From assembly GCF_008831285.2 (NCBI RefSeq), contig NC_045146.1:19545289-19609288 (forward strand): a stretch of 64,000 nucleotides of DNA, in the 5' to 3' direction. The notes below the pieces were generated by a model. It was given only the letters and a program-made list of their open reading frames with translations, had not been told where the DNA came from and ran no database searches. The position numbers were made by a program, and so were the translations under genes. Shown here in pieces: positions 1 through 12,600 of the stretch. This stretch comes from Nymphaea colorata. Lineage: Eukaryota > Streptophyta > Magnoliopsida > Nymphaeales > Nymphaeaceae. Position 1 is the first letter of the stretch, and each line of letters begins with the position of its first letter.

Positions 1-937
1 TATATATTATAAATATATAAAGAGAGAGAGAGAGAACTTGCATTAAACAAAATTAAAAACTAAAAATATCTAAAGAGTAATAGATGCTATGATATATGAT
101 ACAGCCGAAAAAAATACAAAACAATTAGAGAAGAAATGTGAAACCAAATCCGGTAGCCCAAAAGCCTTCATGAGAGCTAGTAGATCAGTGGGTTTGCAAC
201 ACGTGGCATGAAAGAAGATATCATTGTGGATGATCCATAATCCATGTACGCCAAAGAAATCGCCATCGCTTAGAACCATCCTGGTTCTTAGGCTGCTTCA
301 ATTAATTCTCATGTTTTTATATATTGTACATATGAACTTAACCTTGCAAACTTGATCTTCATGAATAAAAAATAAACATAAACTAAAGGTGGAGCGATAA
401 ATGTTTTGGCTGAGGATTACTAATATAATGACCTAACTATAGATTTTCAAACATTCTTAGGAAATGATTGAATGGCAACAGCAAGAAAACCAGTTTTGTG
501 AAAGCAATGCTTGTTTTCAGAAGATAGTTTTAGTGAAAACTAAGTTTTGTGAAAACTAATTTTCGATATGTCATTAAAGTAAACTTAAACCTGTCTTTAG
601 AGGTAGAACCTGGTTTTGGGTTGCCATTCAAACACCCCTTTAGAATTGAGAGGCAGCAACCAGCAGTACATAAAAAGAAAAAAAACTAAATTATGAAGAA
701 GCACAAATCTGTAAATAAAGCTGAATTAAGGGGGTCCAAATGTCCACCATATTGGCCGATGATAAGGGAGGCACGTTATGGCCACTGTAGTCAATTGTCC
801 CTATCAGCTTAAGAAATTTGCCTCTTAAATTTTGAAATTTAAAATAATAATGCCCCTATGAAGAAATTTTTCTGACTCCCCCACTGTCATGATGCAAAGT
901 GCCAGTTCTTGTAATAAAATTGAAAGAAAAAAGTCTG

Positions 938-939
<2 letters not shown>

Positions 940-970
<31 letters not shown>
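940..970. repeat. (TA)n microsatellite
   Basis: An uninterrupted TA dinucleotide run of about 30 bases, read directly. Confidence 0.95.
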
Positions 971-972
<2 letters not shown>

Positions 973-1149
973 CATTTTATTTTCACATACTTTTATATGA
1001 TACTGTATTTCTTTTTGAGAACCACCCTTTCAATCGTATTAGTCTGATTTTGAGAATGATTTTACTCATATTTCCTCTATGGATTGTATAAAACTAAAGG
1101 GTTCATAAGCGGTGGAACAAGTTTCTTTCTTCCAGTAGGAGCTAGAAAG

Positions 1150-1725
1150 TGAGGTTGACGCAGACAGCAGTGTCCACAGTACAGTTTTGTTCCCTAGAGC
1201 TTGTACATGCAGATTGGAGATATCTTACACATGTTGGCCTGCTGGGGAACTGGTCTGGGTTAGTTCAGGTGAGCTGGGTCCAGCCAACGGTTGCGAGAAC
1301 TTCAAGGTCTCCATCGGGCCTACTCTGTCCTCATCAGCTATTGTTTCCCGCCAATGACCAAGCCCACGCTCAATGCCTCATGGGCCTGCCACCAATCAGA
1401 GGGCGCTACAACTAGTAACACGATCAGGCCGTTCCCTGTTTGATGCACAAGCCGCACAGCCCAGCCTTGGTGAAGGTTGAAGCCCCTTCCTTTCCTCTTA
1501 CCTCTAGGGTTCGAAACCATCGGCCCATAGAAGTGCACCCATAAGAATCAAACTGAACCACGATGCTAATAGCACATTCCCAGAACCTATGCCTGCTTTG
1601 GCTTATGCGGCCGGTTAGTGCCCGTGGTGATCGAACCAACAACAAACCAGTTATCACGGTCTCATTGGGGGCTATCTCTGACGTTGAACTTCTATTTCTG
1701 ACCTTTAATTTGAGCAAAAAAAAAA
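1150..1725. other. GC-richer unclassified island ending in an A-run
   Basis: This stretch is visibly richer in G and C than the AT-rich flanks and ends in an uninterrupted run of 12 A at about 1718-1729. That could be the tail of a retroposed sequence. Its short open frames on both strands match no family I recognise, and I found no flanking direct repeat. It could also be an old decayed gene fragment. Confidence 0.3.
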
Positions 1726-4447
1726 AAGTCAAAGAGTTTAACATCAAATTAGAGTTAGAGAAGAAGAGCTTCTCCAAAGTGAAAAGTGCATATAATGTAA
1801 GGAAACGAATCTAAAACATTGAGCGCGTTTGTTTACTTTCAATGTTCGTCTCTTTAAAGGGGACCTACCAACAAATATACAATCATGGAGACAAATCATA
1901 TAAGAATATATGGGTTTCCAATTGCATTACTTTTTCAGATCAAAAGGAATTCTTGAAAGGTAAAAAGATGCTTGACATTCACAATAAATAAAGCATCTCA
2001 TAAAGCTTTAGAAGTGGGAAAAGGTGCAACCGTTTCACACGCTTGTTTGAAAAGTGAAAGAATAAGAATTACAAAGCATTTTAGAAAGTCAGTTTTTATA
2101 ACCTAAAAAGTGAAAAATGTCGTGTGAAGGGAATAGAGATGACTGCTAGTCATATAACTTCCAGACAATTACACACATTTCCCGGGGTAGACTGAATGTC
2201 CAGCTGGAGGCCGAAGCCGCTACCCAACTCATTGTTCTGGTAGGGTGCAAGACCTGCTTTCGGTGCTTCAACTTGCCCATTAATGCCTCCCTTTTTGCAA
2301 ACACATAAGGTTGACGCCTCAGGGATTTTCCTTCAATTTTCAACTTACCAACATCTTATCTGTAGAAAACCACACTTAAGCAGTTTCTTTGGATCCACCA
2401 TGGCAATTGCGCTTTCCACTAATTCAAACCAAAATTTGTAGCTTAGTGCTGCGCAAGTTAATATAGTCGTCTCGCCAAATCAAATCGATCCGGCATTAGG
2501 TGAAATGCATGAAGGTTGATCGCCATTAATTAAACAACAAATGCTTTCAATTGAATTAAATATGTTATAAAGTTGAAATAAGTGTAGATTGATGCTGCAT
2601 CATGTCAACATAAAACGCTTATAGGACTCCACGTACTTCTCACTGCTGCACCACGACCAATATCCTAATAAGCCTGCCAAAATGTAGTTTGTGATTAGGA
2701 TTGCACAATAAGGTGACCTATATGAGTGAGTGACTCGTATAAGCTAAAGTGTCGCGAGGATGGATATTTTATCAAAGTTAATATCCAAGTTGTTGTTCAC
2801 AATTTTTTGAAAAAAAACTTTACACATGATAGCTGGTGAACAGTCGAATAAATCGATCAAATGACTCACAAATTCATAATCGGTGTACATCGTTTTCATA
2901 TTGAGCATGCTGATGAACTTAATATATGTAAGGTTTTTGAGATAAAGTATGTTGGTGGTGCTAGTAATGGTGGCAGAGACATTTTACTGAGTTGCATTCG
3001 TAGATAGTAACCCAAACTTAAACTTTTTAAATAATCTTAAACTGTTTAAATACATAGTAAAGTGTTATAGAATGCCACTTGTAATAAGCCAGTTTATGTG
3101 GTTCAACGAGCTGGAGTTCTCTTTGGTGAAGCTCTAGCTGCACTATCTAAGACTCGATCCGTGTCTTAGCATGCTCAGCTAGGCTCATATTGGGTTCGAC
3201 AATAGCTGTATCTGTACTCGCCATGCAGTTCATTGTGTAAAGTACGCAGTTTACCTCAAATGCACCTTCTTCTTCATTCTTTTTTCCTCTCTCTCTCTTT
3301 CTTCTTTTTATACTTTGAAGGAAGTTAATGTGAAAGTTTGCTTGGTTATTAAACATTATGATTAAGTGAAAGAAGGGATTTCATTGTTTCAATCCAAAAC
3401 CTAGTAAGAAAGGATATCATGTATGTTTCTTTGTTTTATTTTCTCTCATAAATATTTGTTTGATTGTATATAGTGTTTGATTATTATTCTTGCATTGTTT
3501 TATAATCTATTTGTGACAATTTAATCGACGGTTTGTCACATATGAGTTATGAAGCCTCGAGTAGCTGAAGCGCCCCAGTTTTCCTCTTGCTTTTAGGGTC
3601 TGACTGCTTCGGGATCAGATGGGAGAGGTACACCTATTAGCTGGAAATTCGCATAGCTTACCATTTACAGTCTAGGGAAGCAACATGCACAGGAATCGAT
3701 CTAATGACGGACTTTGCTTAGTCATGCATGATATGAGTTAATTTTTATTGAAAATTTCTATTTTAGTTTTTTAATTCATATATAATTTTGTTTGTCATTA
3801 AAGTTCCTTTTCTTTTTCAAGGTAACCATCGTTGCTTTGTATTTACTCCTGCCGTCATGCGGCTAGGGTTAAAAATTTGGTACTGTCTTCGATTTAACAC
3901 TCACCGTCCAGGTCGTCTAATCAACAACTTTATGTTTTTCCCTACATCTTCTTCCCCTTCTCCATAGCCTTAGTAACTTTATTTGACATTTACTTCTTGC
4001 CTTTGTAATAGAAAGATGTGCTGGAAGTTTAGTTCTCTTTATTAGAAAAAAATTGATCATGTATAAAGAGGAAAAACAAAACATAAGGATAAGGGATGCC
4101 AAGCATCAATCGTTAGTTCCTAAGGTTCGAAGCATGGACACAACTCTCTATGGATACTCACACATCTTATACTCTTGAAGCTAGGGGGTTTCTTCCTGTT
4201 CTCTTCTAGATCCCTCAATCTAGCCTTCCATCCTCTGTTATCAGAGATTAGAGCAACCTCATCCAGCTCCTGTTTGACACCAGTTGAGCAGACAATATTC
4301 AGTCCTATCTTGATCTTTAATCTGAAACCAATCGCTGGAGGATAGGCCTCCTACCTTTTATTAGGAAAGAATGAAGTAGTAGTAAAAAAAAAAAAAATAC
4401 AACAGAAATATAAGAACAAGTTAGTAGCCTAGTGGGGACGTTGGAAG

Positions 4448-4880
4448 TGTAATGAACCAGCCCACTCAACACTGGGCTTGGGCCCCTTGATTTGATGGAT
4501 ATCAATCGGCCTCCCAGCAGCTTTGGTTTTAGTCTAAGAAAGATTAAAAACCAGGACAACCAATCACTTAACAATTCATTTGATAAGTTCCACAATATTC
4601 TCCAAAATAACTAAACTCTTCAAAGTGCAGTGTTACAATCCATCCATTTCATGGCAGATATGTGCATACATGTGAGACCCATGTCCGAGTGTTGAATCGG
4701 CTTTGATAGCACTGTAATGACCTAGTCCACTCCCACACTTGGCTTAGGCCCCTGGTTTTAACGGATCACAACCCTACCTCTAGTAGCATTGGTTCTAGTT
4801 CCAAAAAGACTAGGAACTTGAATAACTAATCACTTAATAACTCGCTTTGTGAGCCTCCCAAATTTATACACAATTTTAGC
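4448..4880 (-). mobile_element. TRIM-like LTR retroelement fossil
   Basis: Two diverged direct repeats of at least 160 bp begin with TGTAATGA at 4448 and 4713. Immediately left of the right-hand copy lies GGCTTTGATAGCA. On the opposite strand this resembles the tRNA-Met primer-binding site common in plant LTR elements, which sets the orientation as minus. Short LTRs, a very small interior and no coding region fit a terminal-repeat retrotransposon in miniature. It is broken and old, judging by the divergence of the two repeats. Confidence 0.4.
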
Positions 4881-5769
4881 AACGAGAATAAACACCAAAC
4901 ACATTCCTTAATCCAATGAAGCCAGCCAAACACTGCCTCTATTCCTTGATTATGATTAAGTTTCACATAGGCTACCACTGCTCTCTTCTCTCTCACCATC
5001 ATCACCATTATGTATAAAATGTTCATGCTTTTGACCTCACATGTTTCTTCCCTGCACATTAGCGCCTGTCCAAGCCATATGGATGTAGTGCTATCCTCCC
5101 TTTTTAAGGCATTATAGCACTCAATACAGCTTTCCCAAAGTACACCATGAAGCTTCTTTAACAAGCATCCTCTCAGCTTTCATGCATCACCTTATTATGA
5201 GCCAACTCCCAACACTTTGGAGCCCACTTTAGGTCAGAGTTCACACCAAATGGTTACATGGTGTTCCTTCTCTTCTATTTGCTTGCAAAGGCAGCATTGG
5301 CTGGACATACTTACTCTTTCAATTGCATGCAGGCAATTCATTGATAATCTACATTCCATGCTATAAACAGAAAACCCTTACAAGATCATTATTTCTCCAT
5401 GCTTCCTCTATCCCTAGGGATATGAAACACTTGCATAGAATAGACTAATTAGGAAGTTAGATTATAATTAATCAAACATAGTTTAACTCCATAAGGCAAT
5501 GTATTGAGTGTGAAGCAGAGGAGTTCTTTTTTATGCTTTTCTAATGGGGCTCCATAATGCTCTTCTTGTAGTTTACATTGCACCAAAGGCAACATAAAAT
5601 ATGCAGTGGAAAGATGATTCTTACTCCAACCTAGCATGTCAACATCCGGTTCTCCTTGCCTTCCTTTATATTAAAGTCATTACTTTGGATTTGCTTTTAT
5701 TTACTTTGAGGCCGGCTCTTTTTGAGCTCTCCCTAATTCTCTTGGGGTCCATGTTATCCATATATTTCT

Positions 5770-6135
5770 ATTAGGGCTGTATATGATCTGAGTCAAGCTC
5801 GAGCTCGATCAGTTCAACTCGAGTCAACTCATATTTTGCTTAGCTCGAGCTCAACTCAAGTTCAAATCGAACAGCTCGAGCTCCGCTCAATAAACACCAA
5901 GTTTTGGCTCAAGCTGGACTTGTTTAAGTTTGTTTACCAACTCCCCATTTGAATTGATCTATTTCTTTGATTTTAAGTTGAAGATTGTAAAAAAAGAAAA
6001 AAAAGCATAGATTGAAGGAGCTTACTCGAGTTTAATCGAGTCGAGTTCATGCAACTCGAACTCAACTAATTCATAAGCTCGAACTCGACTAGTTCATAAA
6101 TGAATCCAGCTCGAGTCGATTCTTGTAATAGCATA
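5770..6135. mobile_element. GCTCGAG-rich miniature element, copy 1
   Basis: The segment is packed with variants of GAGCTCGAGCTC and CGAGTCGAGTTC in opposite orientation around an AT-rich core. The ends start with GGGCTGTATA-type sequence. Related copies lie at about 28987-29257 and 48345-48605. This fits a non-autonomous, foldback or MITE-like DNA element. It has no coding capacity, and the superfamily cannot be assigned by eye. Confidence 0.5.
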
Positions 6136-6368
6136 AACTAAGTAAAAAAAGTAAACATCGTGTTCGATTCGATTATTGTTCCAATGATGTCGTGAACGTA
6201 TCGGAACGAGGGGTGCCGTTTCCGATCCCGTCCGTCTGTTCGGCTTCTCGTCGAGTGGGGGCAACGGGAAATCACGGACACTCGTTAAACGAAAAAAAGG
6301 GTAAAAGAGAACATGTATTTTGATACATGGACAAAGACAAAGACAAAGACAAAATCAGCCCTGCGTAA

Positions 6369-6378
6369 CTTTAAATAC
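6369..6378 (+). promoter_or_regulatory. Possible TATA-like box of the CTP synthase gene
   Basis: CTTTAAATAC lies about 250 bp before the CTP synthase start codon, just upstream of a pyrimidine-rich leader. An imperfect TATA element at a plausible distance is all the support there is. Confidence 0.3.
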
Positions 6379-6627
6379 CCCGTTTTCTTTTCTTCTCAGG
6401 TTGAGTGAACATCTCCTTCTTTGCTCTGTGCTGCGCTTCTCCCGTGGACAATCCGAATCCGAACTATATTCGACGCTTCTCCTCAGTGTTTTGGTTTGGA
6501 TCCTCTCGTGTTCTGTTGTTTTTTCTCTCCTCCATCTTCGTCGGCGGATTCTCCCGCCTTGCCATTTCTGGCATCGGTAGCCTTCTCCTTCTTTTATTTT
6601 AACGGACGAAGAATTCGGTTGCCGGAG

Positions 6628-9600
6628 ATGATGAAGTACGTTCTGGTGTCCGGCGGAGTCGTCAGCGGGCTCGGTAAAGGAGTCCTGGCAAGCAGTATAG
6701 GCGTGGTTCTGAAGTCGTGCGGCTTGCGTGTGACGGCCATCAAGATAGGTCTCTTTTCTTTCTTTTCTTCTACTTCTTCTCGTCCGAGCTGCGCGCAGGG
6801 GATTATAAACTGAAAACACAGAAAAAGGTTGTTTCCATCCAGCTTTTAAGTTGTTGATTTTTTGAGGTTGTGGGTTTTAACGTTAGGAATGGGGAATGTT
6901 TTGCTGTTTGCTTGTTTTTTAGGAAGTTTTTGGATTTTCTTACCGAAGTCGAAATGTTGCCGACTTCTTGTAGTAAGGAACTTCGCAGTTTTTATAATAA
7001 GTTGTTAGTTTATTGTTTTGACAATTTTTATGAGTCGTGCTTTCATTTTGTGATGAGGTTGGAGTGTTCATGTCTTACATGATGAACAAGTATCCATGTC
7101 TAACATGATGGTGCTCCTTTTTTTTTTCCTGTTCTTTTTGTGCTTATTTTAAAATTTTATCTTAACCGATTTCAGTTAGGAGACTATTCCTCCATCTTCA
7201 ATTTTTATATCGTTTCTTCTTTAATTAACGCCATTTTGAAAATAATTTGGTTTCAACCTTAGCCGGAAATGTTGCTGCCATTCAAGTCGACCAGGTTAAG
7301 GTTGCTGTTTTTGCTATTTTATGTTTTTTCTCTCGGTTCATGGAGCTGTCTGTTGTTTTAACATCTTTTATTATGTTCGTAGAATACTTGGACTTTTAAT
7401 CTGCCACATACGGAGAAATGCCGATAAGGCAAAACTTGTGGTCTCCTTTTTCCTTTTTGGCTCTCTATTTCAGTTTGGTTGTCAAAGCGATTGAAGCTAG
7501 TGAGTTGCTTCAACAAAAAAATGAAACTATTTATTTTATGATTGGTCGATTCAGTTTAATTTCTTTTGTCGAGAACGTTTTTGTGAGTCTTTAAACGTTC
7601 CTGAAAGAAGTATTTCCTGTTCCCCCTTCTGTTGGCTGTTCCTATCTTCGTTCCCGGTTGTGTTTTAAGATGCAAAGTTTGAGTTCTTAACATATAATAT
7701 TTTTTTAAAATTTTATTTCGAAAAGCATTTTACATGGGTGCCACTTGTCCTTTTGTTCTCATTTTAAAGTCCTAAAACAGGGGTTGGAATCGGTGGATTA
7801 AGTTATTATTATTATTATTATTTAAAGTTTTGTCGTGTTGATGATAGAATATTTAATGAGTATGTGTTGAACCGACGGTAGGAATTTTTTCTTTCTGTGA
7901 CGTTCTTAGTTGCTTCCCCACTTTCATATCCATCTAAAATTTATTTGGAGTTTCTCACAACCCTTATCTCGCTATGGAAAAACTAATTTTCTTTGGGCTT
8001 TCGTTCCATAATTTATTTGGGGGAAAGTAACTTTTCTTTGTGCTTTCGAAGTTCTAGCCTAGAACGGTGAAGTGAACCCCGTGATGACGTTGTTTCCTTT
8101 TCTGTAATTCATATTTGTTTTCTGGGTCAAGTCATCTAGGATTGACAAAAGCGTGCTCATGGATGCTATTTAGCTGGCAGGATGTGGATTCTCTTTCTTG
8201 TTTTTTTAATATAAGAATAATTGGCACCCGACAGTAGGTAATACGCGTAGTTGCTTGGTATGCAAAGCCTTAATGCTTTTTGGCTGAAAAAGCCTGGATA
8301 TCTTAACCTTTTGGTTAAATGAATGTTGTTTCTGATTCTTTTTTTTTTTTTTTTTTTGGGGGATCCCCAGTCCAGCTTCCTTAGGCGAAACAAAGATGGT
8401 CAGCCTGTTTCTTTTTCTGTTTCTAAGATGTACTTTAGCACTAATCTGAAGTCTTTGTTTCTTATGCCAATAGTGGTTGTCCCGAAGCTCCACATTTTTA
8501 AGCCTGACATATAGTTACGCTAAGGCTGGTTGAGTTGTGGTATTAGATCTAATTGTCTGAATGTAAATGTCCAACTTGGTTTTTCCATATTATGCTTTCT
8601 GTTTTAAGTATGGGGGTAAAAACGAATACCTATCAAACGTTTTTTTCTCTTTTTATATGTTTTCGCTTCATTTGGTGTATCTGTCGGCTTTTTGTGAAAC
8701 TGGGGACCTTTATATGTGGGTATATTTCTTCTGTCATTTGGTATTTCTGCTATCACACCTATGCCTTTTCATTTGTTTTATAAGCAAATGAGCTGTGAAG
8801 CAAGACAAATTCTTACTTTGAACGGAGCACCTTCGTTTTCCTTTAAGCAACCAAAATTAAAGTTAGTCTACAGAAGTCTTGAGCTAGAAGTTTGGACCAA
8901 ACCATTTCTTTTGCAGCGACCAAACTACCGTGTTTTTATCTGAGTGTCACGTACACTTTCAACACTTGACTTTTTACTGCTCATTATTATTCTTTGAAGT
9001 GGTCTCTCAAAAACACATCCTATATTAATCTCGTCCTAACATGTGATGAAATAGGTTTTTTCAGCTTTTGTTAGCCTCTACATAATCAAGTACAATGGGT
9101 GCATGACATTTTTTTTTTTGCTTGAATCAAATTATTTTTCTCCTTTCTCACACTGCTCTGAATACCCCATTTACCTTTTCTGTTGCCATGACTTGTTGTG
9201 GTAGCATTTTTTTCTGTAAATGCTTTTCATTTTTTGTTTATTGCCTACGATTGCATGTTATTGGCATTTGTAGCTACAATTATTTTTAAAGATCTGAGAA
9301 CAAATAAATTGATACACATCATACAAGTTTTCAAATTGTAGATTCTGGCTTTCTAGAATCTAGAACAAAGCATGGAGAAGTTCTAATTACCAAAAATTTC
9401 ATGCATGAAATGACAAGGTCGTAAATTTTGAGTATTTTCATCTTAATAAGCTTTAATCATTCATAATGACCTGATAAAGGCTCTTCATATCTACATTTTC
9501 TACTATCATTTTCCCGTCTTTAAATGCATCATAACTCATAAGTTGAACACATTCTTCAGCGTTTGGCTTCAGCTCCACTATAGTTATGTTCTGTCACTTA

Positions 9601-12600
9601 ATAGCAATAAGATCTTCGGGTTATCAAGCCCAAACTTGTTCTCTCGGATGCATGATTTTTTTGGAGGTGTTCAGCATACTTATCTGTGGTCGTACTTGGG
9701 CCAGTCAAATGTCAAACTAATTTGGATTCACCTTACTATTATACAGCTTCTACATCGTAGTTTTGTTTTGATTTTTGCTTGATACACTATCATGAGCTAA
9801 AAATTTAAAAATACTAGGTTCTTGAAAGGATGCCCATTAAGCAAGTATGTATTGCATTTTCTTTGCAGATCCATACTTGAATACTGATGCTGGAACTATG
9901 TCCCCTTTTGAGCATGGAGAGGTGTTTGTTCTTGATGATGGTGGTGAGGTATGTATATAGAGTAGTCACTTGGTTGTTTTATAAGCTGCTCTTGCAGACT
10001 TAAATTTTTGGTGCTTTAACATTCTAGCCAGCAGTGCAAAGTTGCATGTTAGTATTTTGGACAGTTTCTAAGCTTCCTTTGTTATGGGTGTTTTGAAGGT
10101 TGACCTTGATCTAGGAAACTATGAAAGGTTTCTAGATGTCAAATTGACTCGTGACAATAATATAACAACTGGAAAGATTTACCAGGTATTGCTTGCTTGG
10201 GCTTATTCCTAGAAAGCTACAGCCATTTATATTTTGTTGCCAGTTGCCACTGTTGCCAGGTTTCTGCTGCAGTGATCATACTGTCAACTAGTCATAACCT
10301 ATTCCCACTTGTAACTTTCAAATTGATTTGTTTTCTTTTGCAGTCTGTCATTGACAAGGAGAGAAGGGGCGATTATCTTGGAAAAACTGTTCAGGTCTTG
10401 GTCAAAATTAGTTATCATGGTGTTTCTTAGTTAAATATTCTTTCTACAGCATAATTCTTGTATTGATGACTCATCAAGGAATTGCCATCTATTGAACTTA
10501 AAGGTTGTCCTTTCCACTTGACAGGTTGTTCCTCACATTACAGATGCAATTCAGGAGTGGATAGAACGTGTTGCCATGATTCCCGTGGATGGGGAGAAAG
10601 GACCTGCTGATGTATGTGTCATAGAACTGGGTGGCACCATTGGTATGAGGAAATTTCCTCTTGCTTAACTTTGCTAGTAATATCTTGGTGTATCCATATT
10701 CCATGCAAACCACAGAGAGAGAGAGAGAAAGCTTAAAGATCAACAGTGGAAGAAATTAGGAAGGGAGAAGCATAAAAAGGCCTCAGAATAAAAAAATCTG
10801 TTGGCCCAACCCGTGTCTACTTTAGTGCCAAAATGGACATTGGAATCAGATAATGATTGTTTGATTATAGACGTCAAGTTCTTTTTTTCATTTGTTTGGT
10901 TGGTTGGAGGCTAAGTCACACGGATATGCCTATTTGGCCCAAGTATCTTTGTCAATGCGGGGATACGGGGAAACGGGTGCAGATACGGCATGGATACGTT
11001 TTGGATCGGGTCTGAATCAGACCCGATCTGAACAAAAAAAAAACAGATTTTAAGTTAAGTTGAGCTCTTCTCCCTTTCTCATTGGGTTTTTTTTTTTCTG
11101 TTTTTCTGATAAATTACTAGAATGATGATATTGATAAACAATGTTTTGTTTGTGGCTTTAAGAGTGAACTATTAATTTAATGTTTTTTTTTTTCAATTTA
11201 TAATTTTTGATAATATTATATTTGTTGTATCCGCGTATCCGAGAATTGTGAAAATCCCCGTATCCGCACCCGTATCCCCGTATCGCACCCGCACCCATGT
11301 GACTTTGTTTAGCATAAAATTAGGTTCTAATATCATTGAGGACCCCTTTTGAGAGGTCTATGTATCTCTGATTTCCTTAGGGATCCCTGCTGGTAGAACA
11401 CAGCTTAAGAGGAAAAAAGCAAAGATAATTGAACACAACTAAGGGGAGAAATCAAAACTGGCTTGGCTTTTGTGTCCTGTATAACCATGGCTTCTAAATT
11501 CTGACAACAAGATAACAAAGTGTGATTCATGTAGGGGACATTGAATCGATGCCTTTTGTGGAAGCTCTGCGTCAGTTATCAAATCGAGTCGGTAAGAAAT
11601 CTGTTCTATTTTTATTTGTTGGACATGTAAATGTTTAGAATTTTGGAATTTGTGATTCTAATCAAGTTGTAGTCCTTGTAATGGTTATTTTACAGGTTCT
11701 GGTAATTTCTGTCTGGTCCATGTCAGCCTTGTACCTGTTGTTAGTGCTGTTGGTGAACAGGTAATTTTGTCTGAATTATAATCTTTAATTCATTTGTGGA
11801 GATCAAGTTTCTTCTTGATCATAAATAAGTTTCTGGACTTGGAGTTGCCTTGTTTGGAATTTGGATCAATATTTCCTGCATTTAGACATGATTTTTTTTT
11901 TGTTTTAAAAAATGGATTATGCAAATATAAGCTGTTTAAATTAAACTTCTTATTAATGGTATTTTGTAGAGAATTCCTTTCTCTCTTTTTTTGTAACTTT
12001 CTGGTCATAGATTGGCTTATGTATGTGCAAGACATGTCTTGTAGTGACATCATATTCGAGCCAACCATGCCCATAAAAGCACTTGAAAAGTGATATACTT
12101 GCATCTCATATGGTGGCTGAACCATTTATAGAATGAGACTCGGCATTCTTTGGCCCTCTCCTGACACATTTTAGCCATTAGTTGTCAGAGAATAACAAAA
12201 GGTGTTGGTAACTGTCCTTTGAATCAATGGCCATAGTACTTCATTTTTTTCAATATAGTTGACAAGACATTAACCAACTTTTAGATTCATGAACTATTTG
12301 ACTGAACTACTTTTTCTGCACCATCAAAATAATCCATAGATCTTTCTATCTTTCACTATTGAGTCTGATGTGTCGGTTCACTCTTGCAAGCTGCTGAACC
12401 TTCCTCTTTGAAATGTTTCTATTGTTAGTGGTCCAGCCTGAATGTGCACTTGAGAAACACTTAATTAACATTGTTCTATTTTTCTTTATGTTAACAGAAA
12501 ACGAAGCCAACTCAGCATAGTGTTCAAGAATTAAGAGGATTTGGATTGGTTCCAAACATTCTTGCTTGCCGCAGTTTTAAGGTGTCACTCTGTCTCTCTC

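Larger units (their letters stand above)
1..6360. other. Gene-free left flank with repeats
   Basis: No protein family could be recognised here on either strand. The stretch holds a TA microsatellite, a GC-richer island around 1150-1700 that ends in an A-run, a TRIM-like LTR fossil near 4450-4880 and a GCTCGAG-rich miniature element near 5770-6135. Short open frames (for example 70-279 and 2146-2343 on the minus strand) have no recognisable domain, and no splice partners were found for them. Confidence 0.6.

Noticed and set aside
70-279. 69-codon minus-strand frame with ordinary composition near the left edge
   Set aside because: It contains GDFFGVHGLWIIHNDIFFH and looks protein-like, but I recognise no family, see no splice partner and the window edge is too close to judge.
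1500-1520. GGTTCGAAACC resembling a tRNA B box
   Set aside because: No A box or cloverleaf could be built around it on either strand.
2146-2343. Minus-strand frame in a GC-richer patch
   Set aside because: Two competing frames look equally plausible and neither matches a known family. It may be a decayed exon, but this cannot be supported.
6355-6819. Open frame of 154 codons on the minus strand
   Set aside because: It is antisense to CTP synthase exon 1 and its leader. Its arginine-rich translation has no domain.
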